Positions 1-8,550 of a stretch of 24,112 nt of DNA are shown here, in pieces. Origin of the DNA: Deltaproteobacteria bacterium (GTDB lineage Bacteria; Desulfobacterota; Desulfobacteria; Desulfobacterales; C00003060); assembly GCA_019309245.1 (NCBI GenBank), contig JAFDGP010000015.1:1-24112 (forward strand), written 5' to 3'. The first letter of the stretch is position 1. Each line of letters begins with the position of its first letter. Position numbers and translations under genes: made by a program. Under the pieces are notes generated by a model, which was given only the letters and a program-made list of their open reading frames with translations, did no database searches and was not told the DNA's origin.

Positions 1-414
1 GAGCGTGGTGTGTCCTCGAAAGCCGATTGCCTGTGCTTTCCGAAGGACCCACCTGCACAAAGGGTTCTTTTCGATCCATGCCGGGTCCGTAATGGTCAGC
101 TGTACAACGGGCCTGCTTCCCAACAGCCCGGCCACCGCAGCATAAACACCATGAAACCGCTGATGGCAGCCGATGATGGCGTGATAGCATCGGGCATTCT
201 TAATCAGAGAAAAAAATCGCCAAAAATCTCCGGCCGGAGCCAAATGGGACCAAAAGTGCGGCATCTGAACCCATCGAATCTTTTTTCCGTAAAACGGGTG
301 TCGACGGTACACATCAATGGTTATCACTTCAGGCATGGCCTGCAACGGGGCCAGCTTCTGTGAGAGCTTTTTGTCTGATAGTCCGCATACAAAAGCCAGT
401 CTTAATAAAGGCAT
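1..414 (-). CDS. Glycosyltransferase family 4-like protein, N-terminal part (runs off left edge)
   Basis: An uninterrupted minus-strand frame of 138 codons starts at the ATG at 414 and continues through position 1, so the 3' end lies outside the window. The start is one base after the TAG of the upstream amidotransferase gene (TAG-C-ATG), with GGAG about ten bases before it, so the two genes are probably translationally coupled. The protein begins MPLLRLAFVCG, a beta strand typical of a GT-B Rossmann fold. It later contains YHAIIGCHQRFHGVYAAVAG and RPVVQLTITDPAWIE, which read like the N-terminal acceptor domain of GT4 (group 1) glycosyltransferases. The C-terminal nucleotide-sugar-binding half with its EX7E motif is not in view, so donor and acceptor cannot be named. 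Position in the operon suggests a cytoplasmic transferase for a surface glycan. Confidence 0.72.
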   Translation of the reverse strand, partial: MPLLRLAFVCGLSDKKLSQKLAPLQAMPEVITIDVYRRHPFYGKKIRWVQMPHFWSHLAPAGDFWRFFSLIKNARCYHAIIGCHQRFHGVYAAVAGLLGSRPVVQLTITDPAWIEKNPLCRWVLRKAQAIGFRGHTTL

Positions 415-415
415 G

Positions 416-2260
416 CTACTGCAGCTCCGCGGTTTTCAGCCAGGCACCCACACTCAGCAGGCGCCACAGCAGTGCCTGGTGATCATGGCGTCTGGAGGCA
501 TGTTCTTCAAGCAAATATAAAGCAGCTTCCGTGTTGACCCAGCGGTTGAACCAGGCAATGCCCTGGTAGTCATAAAACCACCGGCGACAACTTTGAAGAA
601 GAGAATTTCGCAACCACGATCCCACCGGTGTTGGAAAGCCCATCTTCATCCGGCGGGTTCGTATTGCATCCGGGATCTTGCCTTTGGCGACCATTCGGAA
701 GATCCATTTTGTTTGGCCGCCCCGGATTTTCAGTGATGCCGGCAAGGCGGACACATAAGCAACCAGCCGATGGTCCAAAAACGGGCAGCGGTTTTCTATC
801 CCAAAGGCCATGCTGACCCGGTCGCCGTAGCGCAGCAAAGGAGGCAGAGACCCTTCCAACAGGGCATGTCGAAGCATGGGATTGAGATGCATAAACTCCG
901 TCCAGGCGGGGGCTTCTTGCTCGAATTGCGAAGCCCAGGCCTTTCTCAAAGCCCGATTCTGAAAAATCCCGGCCCTTCCACTGATGCGTTCCCATATCTG
1001 CTGGCGGGGATACTGGCTCAGCACGTGCCGATTTGCCCATGCGGTCAGCATAAGATCGGCAAGATCACGCACCGTATCCATCCACCAGGACTCCCGGATC
1101 GACAATGGCAGGTAATAGACATACCCACCAGCCAATTCATCGGCTCCTTGTCCGTCGATAAGAACCTTGACATCGTTGGAGGCCAACCGGGCAACTTGCC
1201 ACTGAGAGTAGGGCCCGGGCAAACGGCTGGGCTGGTCCAGATGGTATACGAGATGTTCAAAGTCGTTTTGAAACTGAGTCGCATCACAGGTCGTGGCCTT
1301 TGGTGCACATTTCAGGTGGCGGGTTGCGATTTCGGTGTAACGGGTTTCATTATAACCGGTCTCCGCATATCCAGAAGAGAACACGGGAGGGGATTCCAGT
1401 CCGTATTCATTCATAAGGGCCAGGAGCAAGGTACTGTCCAGCCAGCCACTCAGGCTCAGGCCTAACGGGGCATCCGAACGCAACCGCAGCCGCAGACTGT
1501 CATGGAGGAGTTCGGCGGTATTGACCACGGCTTCTTTTTCATCAACGTCGTACTGCTCATCAGATAACGTCCAGTAACGCCGAGGCCGCACATGGGTATC
1601 TCCTGGCGCATATGACAGCGACCTTCCCGCAGGGTATTCCCGGATCCCCTGATAAAAGGTGGCTCCGTGTTGTTCCATTTCGCCAAAGGCAAGGTAGCGA
1701 AACACCGTCTTCTCATCAGGTAACCAGGCGACCCTGTCAATCCCCTTAAATGCCTTGATTTCCGAGGCAAAGGCAAGAAAACGTGTGGTAGTATCATGAT
1801 AGAAATACAGGGGCTTTTTCCCCAGTCTGTCCCGGGAGACAAACAGCGTCGCGCCGTCCCAGATGGCGAAAGCCCACATCCCGATAAAGTGATCAACACA
1901 GGGCGGACCCCACCGGTGATAGGCGGCCAGGATCACTTCGGTGTCCGTGTCCGTATGGAAAGTGTAGCCCTCTTCTTTTAGGCCCTCTCGAAGTTCGAGG
2001 TAATTATAGATCTCTCCATTGTGGACGATCACAGCACCATCTTTTGAGACCATCGGCTGACGCCCCTTGGGACTCAGGTCCAAAATGGAAAGGCGCACGT
2101 GACCCAGACCCACCGTAAACGGCCTGCCGGCCTGGATCGTGGTATCGAACCATGTGCCGCGGTCATCCGGGCCCCGATGGGCAAGCCGCTTTAAGGCATC
2201 TTCGAGTTCCCGGGTCGGATCCTGTTTTCCAGGTCGTATCATGCCGACAATGCCGCACAT
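416..2260 (-). CDS. asnB: Asparagine synthase (glutamine-hydrolysing)-type amidotransferase with altered PP-loop
   Basis: The 614-residue protein begins MCGIVGMI, so Cys2 becomes the N-terminal nucleophile of a class II glutamine amidotransferase domain. LGHVRLSILD and HNGEIYNYLELR are glutamine-site motifs of that domain. The C-terminal half is an asparagine-synthase domain with DGQGADELAGGY and ENRCPFLDHRLV. The family transfers glutamine-derived ammonia to an acyl-adenylate. In glycan clusters such paralogues often amidate sugar acids rather than make free asparagine; that role is inference here. The ATP-pyrophosphatase loop, normally SGGxDS, reads SGWLDS at residues 271-276: codon 273 (1442-1444) is TGG where GGG would give Gly. 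This may impair ATP binding or be a base error. AGGAAGGA precedes the start. The gene lies 30 bases after the DUF354 gene and one base before the GT4 gene. Confidence 0.92.
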   Translation of the reverse strand: MCGIVGMIRPGKQDPTRELEDALKRLAHRGPDDRGTWFDTTIQAGRPFTVGLGHVRLSILDLSPKGRQPMVSKDGAVIVHNGEIYNYLELREGLKEEGYTFHTDTDTEVILAAYHRWGPPCVDHFIGMWAFAIWDGATLFVSRDRLGKKPLYFYHDTTTRFLAFASEIKAFKGIDRVAWLPDEKTVFRYLAFGEMEQHGATFYQGIREYPAGRSLSYAPGDTHVRPRRYWTLSDEQYDVDEKEAVVNTAELLHDSLRLRLRSDAPLGLSLSGWLDSTLLLALMNEYGLESPPVFSSGYAETGYNETRYTEIATRHLKCAPKATTCDATQFQNDFEHLVYHLDQPSRLPGPYSQWQVARLASNDVKVLIDGQGADELAGGYVYYLPLSIRESWWMDTVRDLADLMLTAWANRHVLSQYPRQQIWERISGRAGIFQNRALRKAWASQFEQEAPAWTEFMHLNPMLRHALLEGSLPPLLRYGDRVSMAFGIENRCPFLDHRLVAYVSALPASLKIRGGQTKWIFRMVAKGKIPDAIRTRRMKMGFPTPVGSWLRNSLLQSCRRWFYDYQGIAWFNRWVNTEAALYLLEEHASRRHDHQALLWRLLSVGAWLKTAELQ

Positions 2261-2290
2261 CTTCTGTTCCTTCCTGCTACGGCACCGGGG

Positions 2291-3346
2291 TTAATGACAA
2301 GAGAGCCTGTCCTGAATCATATCCCATTGCCAGTCCGCCATGTTTACGCATTCACGAAGCATAGCCTCGCGTTTATTCTGAAGGTCGCGTTTGATTTCGT
2401 CCAGGTTTTCCAGAATGTTTCGTATGTGCAAGAGGGCCTTCCGGAATTCGTGGGGACGGAACCCGCAAGTCAGGCCGTAGCGCCTTTCAAGTTCTTCCAG
2501 ATAGGTGATGCGCCCGACGAAGGTATTGACACGGATGTTTGGCACGCCAAGAACCGCCGCCTCGGCAGCCACGGTCTGGCTGTCTGTGATGCACAAGGAG
2601 CAAAATGCCAGCGCATCGTGAAACAAGGACGGCGGCAAGGGAAACCGGCGACCGCTCAAGGGGTTTTTCGTAAATTGTTCAGCGGTTACCCAGACGCGGC
2701 CGTAGTGGCTTAAGACCTCCACCAGCGCCGTAGCCAGATCCGCTGAAAGGCCCTGCGCCCCTTGGTCATGGTGGGCCTTCAGGGCCACGCATCGGAGGAT
2801 GAAAAAGGGCTCATAGGGTTTTACCCCAAGTTCATTTAACACCGTGCGGTCTGGCGTGAAATGGTCCGGGTGCAGGTAAGATAACTCATGATAGCCGCGG
2901 TAAGTTAAATGTTTTTCCCCGTGTGCCTCATGCTTGAGGCATTCCGGGGTGACAACATAGGTGGCCGCAGGATAAGCGATTTTTGCGAAAAGGGGCACCA
3001 CCCGCGCATCGTCTTCGTTGAACACGAAAGAGGGGCGGCCGATGGCGCGTCCTACCGGGCCGATACTTATAGAGGTCCCGACAAGGGCATCCGGTCGAAA
3101 TTTCCAGGCGCATCGAAGGACCCCCACGGTCCGAATGAGCAGTTCCCGCATTGTGGAGAGTAGATCTCCGCCGTGCGCATGACTGAGAACCGTAACGGGT
3201 ATCCCGTATTGGTGACAAAGCCCGACCGTGACGTCTTTGTCGCGGGCCGTGACCAGCACCTCGCCGCCATGAGCCCGCACCCGGGCGATCAGATGTCGGA
3301 ACAGGTGCACATGGGCGGGATGTCCGAGGTCAAACAGCAGCCTCAT
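2291..3346 (-). CDS. DUF354 family protein (GT-B-fold, glycosyltransferase/epimerase-like)
   Basis: The 351-residue protein begins MRLLFDLGHPAHVHLFRHLI, the signature opening of DUF354 proteins. These have a GT-B-like fold related to UDP-GlcNAc 2-epimerases and MurG-type transferases and are common in polysaccharide clusters. The C-terminal half has CITDSQTVAAEAAVLGVPNI, which resembles the nucleotide-sugar-binding region of such enzymes. No membrane segment is evident, so it is probably cytoplasmic. The ATG at 3346 follows GGGAGG at a good distance. It sits between a GT2 gene (138-base gap upstream) and the amidotransferase gene (30 bases downstream), consistent with work on the same glycan. 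The exact reaction is unknown. Confidence 0.85.
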   Translation of the reverse strand: MRLLFDLGHPAHVHLFRHLIARVRAHGGEVLVTARDKDVTVGLCHQYGIPVTVLSHAHGGDLLSTMRELLIRTVGVLRCAWKFRPDALVGTSISIGPVGRAIGRPSFVFNEDDARVVPLFAKIAYPAATYVVTPECLKHEAHGEKHLTYRGYHELSYLHPDHFTPDRTVLNELGVKPYEPFFILRCVALKAHHDQGAQGLSADLATALVEVLSHYGRVWVTAEQFTKNPLSGRRFPLPPSLFHDALAFCSLCITDSQTVAAEAAVLGVPNIRVNTFVGRITYLEELERRYGLTCGFRPHEFRKALLHIRNILENLDEIKRDLQNKREAMLRECVNMADWQWDMIQDRLSCH

Positions 3347-3484
3347 GACCTGCCCTCCCGCATTATGGTTTGTTGCGCTGTGTGCTGGAGCAAGCGATTG
3401 AGGCCGTTGGTCTTATATTGCGGCCAAGAAGGCCATGACCGTGCGATAGTGTTATACAGGGCATTTATCATTGGTGGGCGTGAC

Positions 3485-4438
3485 CTATCGAATCTTAAGG
3501 TCTTTATTGTACTCCATGTCAAACCACATGGCAAAAAACAGAGACTGGAGCCCGGAGATAAAAAGAAAGACGGCAAACAACGCGCTGGTCACTGCCACGG
3601 GGCCGATAAAGAGGCGGTGGTATAGCAGGTACAGCCCCGACAACAACCCACCAGGAAACAACACAAGGCCAAGCAAATAAAAAAAGATCAGAGGATGAAA
3701 GTCCTGAATAACATACTTGAAAAAAAGCCGGCGCCAGAAGCCTTTCCACAGAATCCAGACAATTCTGGGGACAACCTCGATAAGGTTTATCCCGGAAGTT
3801 TCTCCTACCCCGTACACCGGCCTGATCGGAACGTCCTTTACCCGAAATCCGTGTTCATTAAGCCGGATCAGAAAATCGTTGGGCATGCCATAGCGCCTGT
3901 AGACCTTGTCCAAGTCCAGGGCCTGAAGGGCGGAAAGGGAGATCGCGGTAAATCCACTCTGAGAGTCTGCAATGTGCCAATAGCCTGAAGCGATCTTGGT
4001 GAGCAAGGACAAAAAAGAATTCCCCAGGTACCGATGCCTGGGCATCAGGTGCCAGGCATGGCCGTGAAACAGGCGGTTCCCTTTAGTGTAGTCCGCTGCG
4101 CCTTCGGCCACAGGTACTACAATATCCGTCAGATCCTCCGGGTCCATCTGGCCGTCGCCCGCCATGACCGCAGCGACCTCCATGCCCAGATCCATCGCTT
4201 TTTTGTAGCCTGTGACAATCGCAGCTCCCACCCCCAGGTTCGTTTCATGGGTCACGAGGTTGATCCGCGAATCTTTGGCCTTGCACAGTACCACCGTGTT
4301 CTTGGTGCCGTCTGTGCTCGCATCGTCAACAACAATTATGGCGTCCACAAAGTCCGGGATCGACTGCAACGTCTTTTCAATCAGGTGCGCTTCGTTGTAA
4401 GCGGGCACCACGACGGCTATGGTCTTATCCGCATACAT
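3485..4438 (-). CDS. GT2 glycosyltransferase, polyprenyl/dolichyl-phosphate sugar synthase-like, with C-terminal membrane anchor
   Basis: The 317-residue protein has the GT2 fold motifs in order: VVVPAYNEA (residues 9-17), VVDDASTDGT (36-45) and AGDGQMDPED (93-102), the last being the metal/nucleotide site. This arrangement matches the DPM1/GtrB group, which moves a sugar from a nucleotide donor to a polyprenyl phosphate on the cytoplasmic face. The last 75 residues hold two hydrophobic stretches (FHPLIFFYLLGLVLFPGGLL and a second ending FLFISGLQSLFFAM), so the enzyme is membrane anchored. Such lipid-linked sugars are donors for GT-C enzymes, and a GT39-like gene lies immediately upstream in the operon. 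Which sugar is carried cannot be told. It ends with TAG, 138 bases before the DUF354 start. No strong ribosome-binding site is seen. Confidence 0.9.
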   Translation of the reverse strand: MYADKTIAVVVPAYNEAHLIEKTLQSIPDFVDAIIVVDDASTDGTKNTVVLCKAKDSRINLVTHETNLGVGAAIVTGYKKAMDLGMEVAAVMAGDGQMDPEDLTDIVVPVAEGAADYTKGNRLFHGHAWHLMPRHRYLGNSFLSLLTKIASGYWHIADSQSGFTAISLSALQALDLDKVYRRYGMPNDFLIRLNEHGFRVKDVPIRPVYGVGETSGINLIEVVPRIVWILWKGFWRRLFFKYVIQDFHPLIFFYLLGLVLFPGGLLSGLYLLYHRLFIGPVAVTSALFAVFLFISGLQSLFFAMWFDMEYNKDLKIR

Positions 4439-4506
4439 CGCAAAGGTCCGTGTTGAAGGTTTTCATTGTGACCAGATTCGGGTTTGTATGACACAGACAT
4501 GAGGGC

Positions 4507-6198
4507 CTATGCAAGTTTCAGGTCATACACGGTAAAGCCCCGGCTGTGATAAACGGGGCTCCAGTAACGATTCTTAAGGTCCAAAAAACGCCTGAGCCGG
4601 GCCTGGTCGAAATTGTCTGCCAGGTATTTCCCAAACAAATCGTCTCGCACAAGCACATAGCGGCAATCCAGGGATTCCAGCCCGGACCGAAAGGCCTTGT
4701 CGTCTCGGCTTGAAGCGACCAGCCGGCCGAGTGTCTCCATGCCGAAATTCCGGTCGTGTACATAGGGACGGTCAAGATAGTAGCCCCGGTTTCCCACGAA
4801 CATCATCAAAACCTTGGCCGTGCTCGGGGCCTGCGCGTTGATGAACTCAATGGCCGGGTAACTTGCCAGGTGCCGCCTCAAAAATTCCTTCCTGTTTTGT
4901 CCCGTCCTGATGAATCCTATTGGATCCAGGGAGTCGAACCGGTTTTTAAGGTATGTAACATTGGGAACGAGCAACATTGCAATTCCGGCGGACAGTATTG
5001 CCCCTGCCGTTGCCCTGAGCGCCGTGTGCGGTCTGTAAAGTCGCCGTTTCTTGTCTTTACTTGGGTTTTGCAGGGCCGGCAGCAGGATCCAACAAAACAG
5101 CGATTTGATACCCATAACCGCCAATATGGACAAAAACGGCAGTGCAAATACCATATATCGGACTTGTTGGCGCGTCAAAAAAAAGGTCGACAAGATGGCA
5201 AACAGCGAAAAGGACAAAAACAGAAGCCGGTCTTTTCCGGCTTGCCGGTATATGAACGAAAAGGGAAGAAACAGAATAAGAACAGGATTGAGTACCCCGT
5301 CGAAATAACGGTAGGCGTCGTCTCTGCCTTCAAAAAACATGCGGATCGGAATAAGGAGGGTTTCTGTGAAGGTTTCTCCAAACATTAGATGTCGTTTTTC
5401 GAAAAGGCCGCTCCCTGTTTGTGTCATCAAAGCCGTTGCTGAGTGATGGTTATCCGCGGCTCCAAAGACCCCTCTGAATAATGGGTAAAAAGGGTTTCCG
5501 GTTAAAAGCCAGTTCTTCATATACCAAGGGCTTGCCACAAAGGCACTCAGAGCGAAAAAGGCAAGGCCTGCCAGCACGGCTCGTGTCTGTTTTTTTGTGT
5601 CCTTAGCGTAATAATACACAACCATCAGATTCAAAAAAGCCGCCCCGACAAGGGCATTGTACTTGCATCCCAAGGCAAGGCCCGTACAGGCCGCTGACAC
5701 GACGAGCCATTTCGGCTGTTGATAAAGACCGTTTCGCCAGGCCACAAAGGAAAGCACGCCGGCTGTCAGGAAAAAACACAGTCCCAGGTCCACATAAGCA
5801 CAGGTGGACAGCCGGACAATGATCGGGGTGGTGGCAAAGATCGTCACTGCCAGAAGGCCCCAGGCTGTGCCCAGTCGCGGTTTGATGTAGGTATAAACCA
5901 GAAAGGCCGTTCCGAGACCAAAGGCCCAGTGGATGAACTTTGGGGCGACATCGTTTCCAAGATACAGGGCTGCAAGGTACAGCAGGTCAATATTCATCGG
6001 ATAGTAGGAATACTTGGCCCATGGAATTTCGTAAAAACCGCCGTGTTTGAGCCAAAGCTTGGGGATGGCCAGGTGGTGAATCAGGGCGTCTCTTGAGATG
6101 GGTGGGGTGAGATTCATCACGCACTCAGCCGCAAAGACTGTCGTCAGTACGGTTACCAGGGCAATAGGGAAAAGTTTGGACACTGTTTTTTCAGACAC
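4507..6198 (-). CDS. GT39/PMT-like (GT-C) membrane glycosyltransferase
   Basis: The 563-residue protein is strongly hydrophobic, with about ten membrane helices in the first 420 residues and a soluble C-terminal part. A membrane helix at residues 9-27 is followed by a loop with ISRDALIHHLAIPKLWL. The acidic residue D37 in the first loop fits the catalytic-loop position of the GT39/ArnT/PMT superfamily, although the usual DE pair is not present. Later stretches such as ATTPIIVRLSTCAYVDLGLC are typical of the same group. GT-C enzymes use polyprenyl-phosphate sugars on the outer face of the inner membrane. The chosen start is GTG at 6198, overlapping the TGA of the upstream TPR gene by eight bases, which suggests coupled translation. 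The acceptor is unknown. Confidence 0.82.
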   Translation of the reverse strand: MSEKTVSKLFPIALVTVLTTVFAAECVMNLTPPISRDALIHHLAIPKLWLKHGGFYEIPWAKYSYYPMNIDLLYLAALYLGNDVAPKFIHWAFGLGTAFLVYTYIKPRLGTAWGLLAVTIFATTPIIVRLSTCAYVDLGLCFFLTAGVLSFVAWRNGLYQQPKWLVVSAACTGLALGCKYNALVGAAFLNLMVVYYYAKDTKKQTRAVLAGLAFFALSAFVASPWYMKNWLLTGNPFYPLFRGVFGAADNHHSATALMTQTGSGLFEKRHLMFGETFTETLLIPIRMFFEGRDDAYRYFDGVLNPVLILFLPFSFIYRQAGKDRLLFLSFSLFAILSTFFLTRQQVRYMVFALPFLSILAVMGIKSLFCWILLPALQNPSKDKKRRLYRPHTALRATAGAILSAGIAMLLVPNVTYLKNRFDSLDPIGFIRTGQNRKEFLRRHLASYPAIEFINAQAPSTAKVLMMFVGNRGYYLDRPYVHDRNFGMETLGRLVASSRDDKAFRSGLESLDCRYVLVRDDLFGKYLADNFDQARLRRFLDLKNRYWSPVYHSRGFTVYDLKLA

Positions 6199-7333
6199 CT
6201 TGCCCCCGGATGCGTTTCAGGTTTGCCAGCGCCTTTTTCGCTACATCGGCCTGCGGATGATCAGGATCGGCCGACACGGCCTTTTTTAGAAGATCTTTTG
6301 CGGCTTCGGGATGGGCCAGATGGTTCAGGAAAATAAAACCCGCATTGTAATAGGCCTGGGGATCCTTTGGATTCAGACGGATGCTTTTCTCGTATTGGAT
6401 AACGGCCCTGCGATAGTTACCGGTCAGTTCATAGGCACGGGCCAGGTTGAAGTTGGCATTCTGGTGCTTGGGATCCAACTGGAGGGTTACCTGGAGCTCC
6501 CGGATTCCCTCGAAGACGTGGCCCTGGAACAATAGAGCCAACCCCAGATTGCTGTGCGCGTCAGAAAATGACGGGTCCAGGGATACGGCCTTTCGCAGGT
6601 AACCGACCGCCTTAGTGGCATTGTTGGGGCTCAAGTACAGGCTGCCAAGATTATTATAGGCGACGGCAAAATCGGGACGAACCGCGATGGCCTTTTCGTA
6701 CATCATGACTGCTTTTGATACCCGGTTTTGCCTTGCATAGGCCAGGCCCAGGTTGTTGTAGGCCCGGTAGTGGAATGGATTCAGCGCGATTGCCTTTTGT
6801 AAGACTTGAATCGCCTGATCCAGATCGTTTGCAGCCAAAAAGTCCGTCCCGAGATGGTTGTAACAAGAGGCGTTGTTGGGAGCCATACGGACGGCCTTTG
6901 TATGTACGGCAATAGCGTTTCCGATGTCTCCTTTTTCCCTCAGGGCATGACCCAGCCCGATGAGGGACTTAACAGCCGCCGGATTTAAGGCAATGGCCCT
7001 CTTGTAAGCCGCAACGGCTCCGTCCAGTTTTCCCGCTTTTACACTGGCATTGCCGAGGCTATGGTAAACCCGGACGTTTTTGGGTGTCTTTTCCGCGCAG
7101 TCGTTCCAAAAGGCGACTTCATTTGCCCAAAGCCGGTTTCTCTGGAAAGTCCATAAGGAAAAGACCATGGCGACGACCAGCATCAGGCCGACCGCCAGGC
7201 GGGGTCTCCTGACCGTGCGGATGCACAGGACCGCTGCCAAGAGCCATGCCAGCATGGAGGGGAGGTAGGTCCGGTGTTCAAAGACCATTTCCAGGCTGAC
7301 GAGGGAAGATTCCACCACCAGGTTTCCAAACAA
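6191..7333 (-). CDS. C-terminal part of a TMTC-like TPR membrane protein (separated from its N-terminal part by an in-frame TAG)
   Basis: This frame is the direct in-frame continuation of 7373-8371 beyond the TAG at 7375-7373; the homologous reading begins at 7372. The only start-like codon near its beginning is a TTG at 7333, which appears to be an ordinary Leu of the longer protein. The first 70 residues hold the last membrane helices and the hallmark VFEHRTYLPSM. About eight tetratricopeptide repeats follow, for example AYNNLGLAYARQNRVSKAVM. In the intact family a polytopic transferase-like domain is joined to periplasmic or extracellular TPRs that bind protein partners; animal TMTC proteins of this build are O-mannosyltransferases. 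It overlaps the GT39-like gene downstream by eight bases. Without readthrough or an internal start, this half would not be made attached to its catalytic half. Confidence 0.8.
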   Translation of the reverse strand: MFGNLVVESSLVSLEMVFEHRTYLPSMLAWLLAAVLCIRTVRRPRLAVGLMLVVAMVFSLWTFQRNRLWANEVAFWNDCAEKTPKNVRVYHSLGNASVKAGKLDGAVAAYKRAIALNPAAVKSLIGLGHALREKGDIGNAIAVHTKAVRMAPNNASCYNHLGTDFLAANDLDQAIQVLQKAIALNPFHYRAYNNLGLAYARQNRVSKAVMMYEKAIAVRPDFAVAYNNLGSLYLSPNNATKAVGYLRKAVSLDPSFSDAHSNLGLALLFQGHVFEGIRELQVTLQLDPKHQNANFNLARAYELTGNYRRAVIQYEKSIRLNPKDPQAYYNAGFIFLNHLAHPEAAKDLLKKAVSADPDHPQADVAKKALANLKRIRGQGV

Positions 7334-7372
7334 CCACAGCCCACAGACGCAAAGGATCGGTGCCCTCTTGGC

Positions 7373-8371
7373 CTATCGGACGGCCCAGAAGACTGCTGCG
7401 AAAATCGCACCGGTAGCGATCAGCGTGGTCGGCGGGTCGAACAGGGAATGAGAGACCGTCATCTCATGAACCAGGTTTAAGCGGGAAGGGTGGGGGTAGA
7501 TCATCAGGCTGATATAGTAGAGGATCACGCGGCTTTGGGTGAGCAGCCTTTCTATCGCGGTAAAATCGCGGTGATTGTAGCCGGATAATATGGCACGAAG
7601 CGGCGAAAAATCCGTATAGATAAGAACAGCCACACCGGCAACCGCGACCGTGGTTGCCAGCATCCAGAAAGGAGCACGCGTTCGGACCTCCGGTGCGTTT
7701 CGCAAAATGATCCATTCATACAGCAAAATCATACCAGGCAGCGCGACCGCGATTTCCTTGCAGCCCAGCGCCAATCCCCATGCCGGTATCATACCAGAAA
7801 ACCAGGCCCAGGCGGCAGGCCGCGTGCTTGCGAGCCTGCCGCGCAAGTAACACAACCAAGCGGCCATGGTGAACATCGCTGTCATGATGTTCATGCGTTG
7901 CACGATATACGTGACGGTTTCGGTTTGAAGAGGATGGACCAACCAGATTAAGGCGGTTAAAAAGGCCAACCCCTGTGCAGAGCCATACCGGCCTTTTTCC
8001 CTGGAGATCCGGATGGTGGTTTCCACAAAAAGATAAAGCAGAATTCCCGTGATGACGTGGAATACGATATTAACTATTCGGTAAGCGGCCGGGTTGTAAC
8101 CCTTGAGCCAATAGTTCAAACCGAAGGTCACATTGGCCACCGGACGGTTCGGACATGGGCTGTTGAAGGCTGCTTGAGAAACAGTGTCAAGAGAAATGTC
8201 GGTCAGACGGATGAAGGGGTTTTCAAGGATGTTGACTTCATCATCCAGATAAAAAGGGGCATTGAGGCTGTTTGCGTAAACGCACGCCGTCCATAAGACG
8301 AGTAGCACTACCAGGTGCCGTGTGTTTAGTTGTTTCAATGGTTTTAACATGTTCCGGAGGCCCTGCAACAA
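7373..8371 (-). CDS. N-terminal membrane part of a TMTC-like TPR protein, ends at a premature in-frame TAG
   Basis: The 332-residue hydrophobic protein has TMTC hallmarks: NAPFYLDDEVNILENP, whose Asp pair lies in the first outer loop, RPVANVTFGLNYWL, and HPLQTETVTYIVQRMNIMTA. It stops at TAG (7375-7373) after FAAVFWAVR. The same frame then reads on through the membrane and TPR part at 6191-7372 with no further stop, so the two pieces form one ancestral gene of about 726 codons. A C-to-T change of CAG would produce this TAG. The start is uncertain: two TTG codons (8371, 8368) follow GGAGG, and an ATG lies at 8350 (MLKPLKQLN). GGAGG fits TTG at 8368 best. The gene begins just after the stop of the 56-aa gene, whose TAG abuts the ribosome-binding site. 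Confidence 0.82.
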   Translation of the reverse strand: MLQGLRNMLKPLKQLNTRHLVVLLVLWTACVYANSLNAPFYLDDEVNILENPFIRLTDISLDTVSQAAFNSPCPNRPVANVTFGLNYWLKGYNPAAYRIVNIVFHVITGILLYLFVETTIRISREKGRYGSAQGLAFLTALIWLVHPLQTETVTYIVQRMNIMTAMFTMAAWLCYLRGRLASTRPAAWAWFSGMIPAWGLALGCKEIAVALPGMILLYEWIILRNAPEVRTRAPFWMLATTVAVAGVAVLIYTDFSPLRAILSGYNHRDFTAIERLLTQSRVILYYISLMIYPHPSRLNLVHEMTVSHSLFDPPTTLIATGAIFAAVFWAVR

Positions 8372-8379
8372 GAAGCCTC

Positions 8380-8550
8380 CTATTCAAAAAAACCGGGGAC
8401 GCTTACCAGTAAGATGCCGGTCACGGCCGCGGCCAGCCCAATCACGGCCGCCAAGGCACAAAGTGTATGTTTCGGAGAAGCGGTTGAAAAGGCACCCCAT
8501 ATTCCCACAACCACAAGCAATACCCCACATGCAATCAACAGGAGGCCCAT
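8380..8550 (-). CDS. Small two-helix membrane protein, 56 aa, unknown function
   Basis: A 56-residue frame starts MGLLLIACGVLLVVVGIWGA and ends VTGILLVSVPGFFE before TAG. It is almost entirely two hydrophobic segments (about residues 2-22 and 31-52) joined by a short polar turn, STASPKHT. GGAG lies about eight bases before the ATG. Its TAG is fused to the ribosome-binding site of the TMTC-like gene (TAGGAGG), which is typical of a coupled operon gene. I do not recognise a family. It could be an accessory subunit or stabiliser for one of the neighbouring membrane glycosyltransferases, but nothing in the sequence proves that. Confidence 0.6.
   Translation of the reverse strand: MGLLLIACGVLLVVVGIWGAFSTASPKHTLCALAAVIGLAAAVTGILLVSVPGFFE

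Noticed and set aside
770..1465. Long plus-strand frame opposite the amidotransferase gene, and similar long opposite-strand frames elsewhere (16126-16857, 16433-17581)
   Set aside because: All lie across clearly conserved genes in other frames and show no recognisable motifs; they are shadows of GC-biased codon use.
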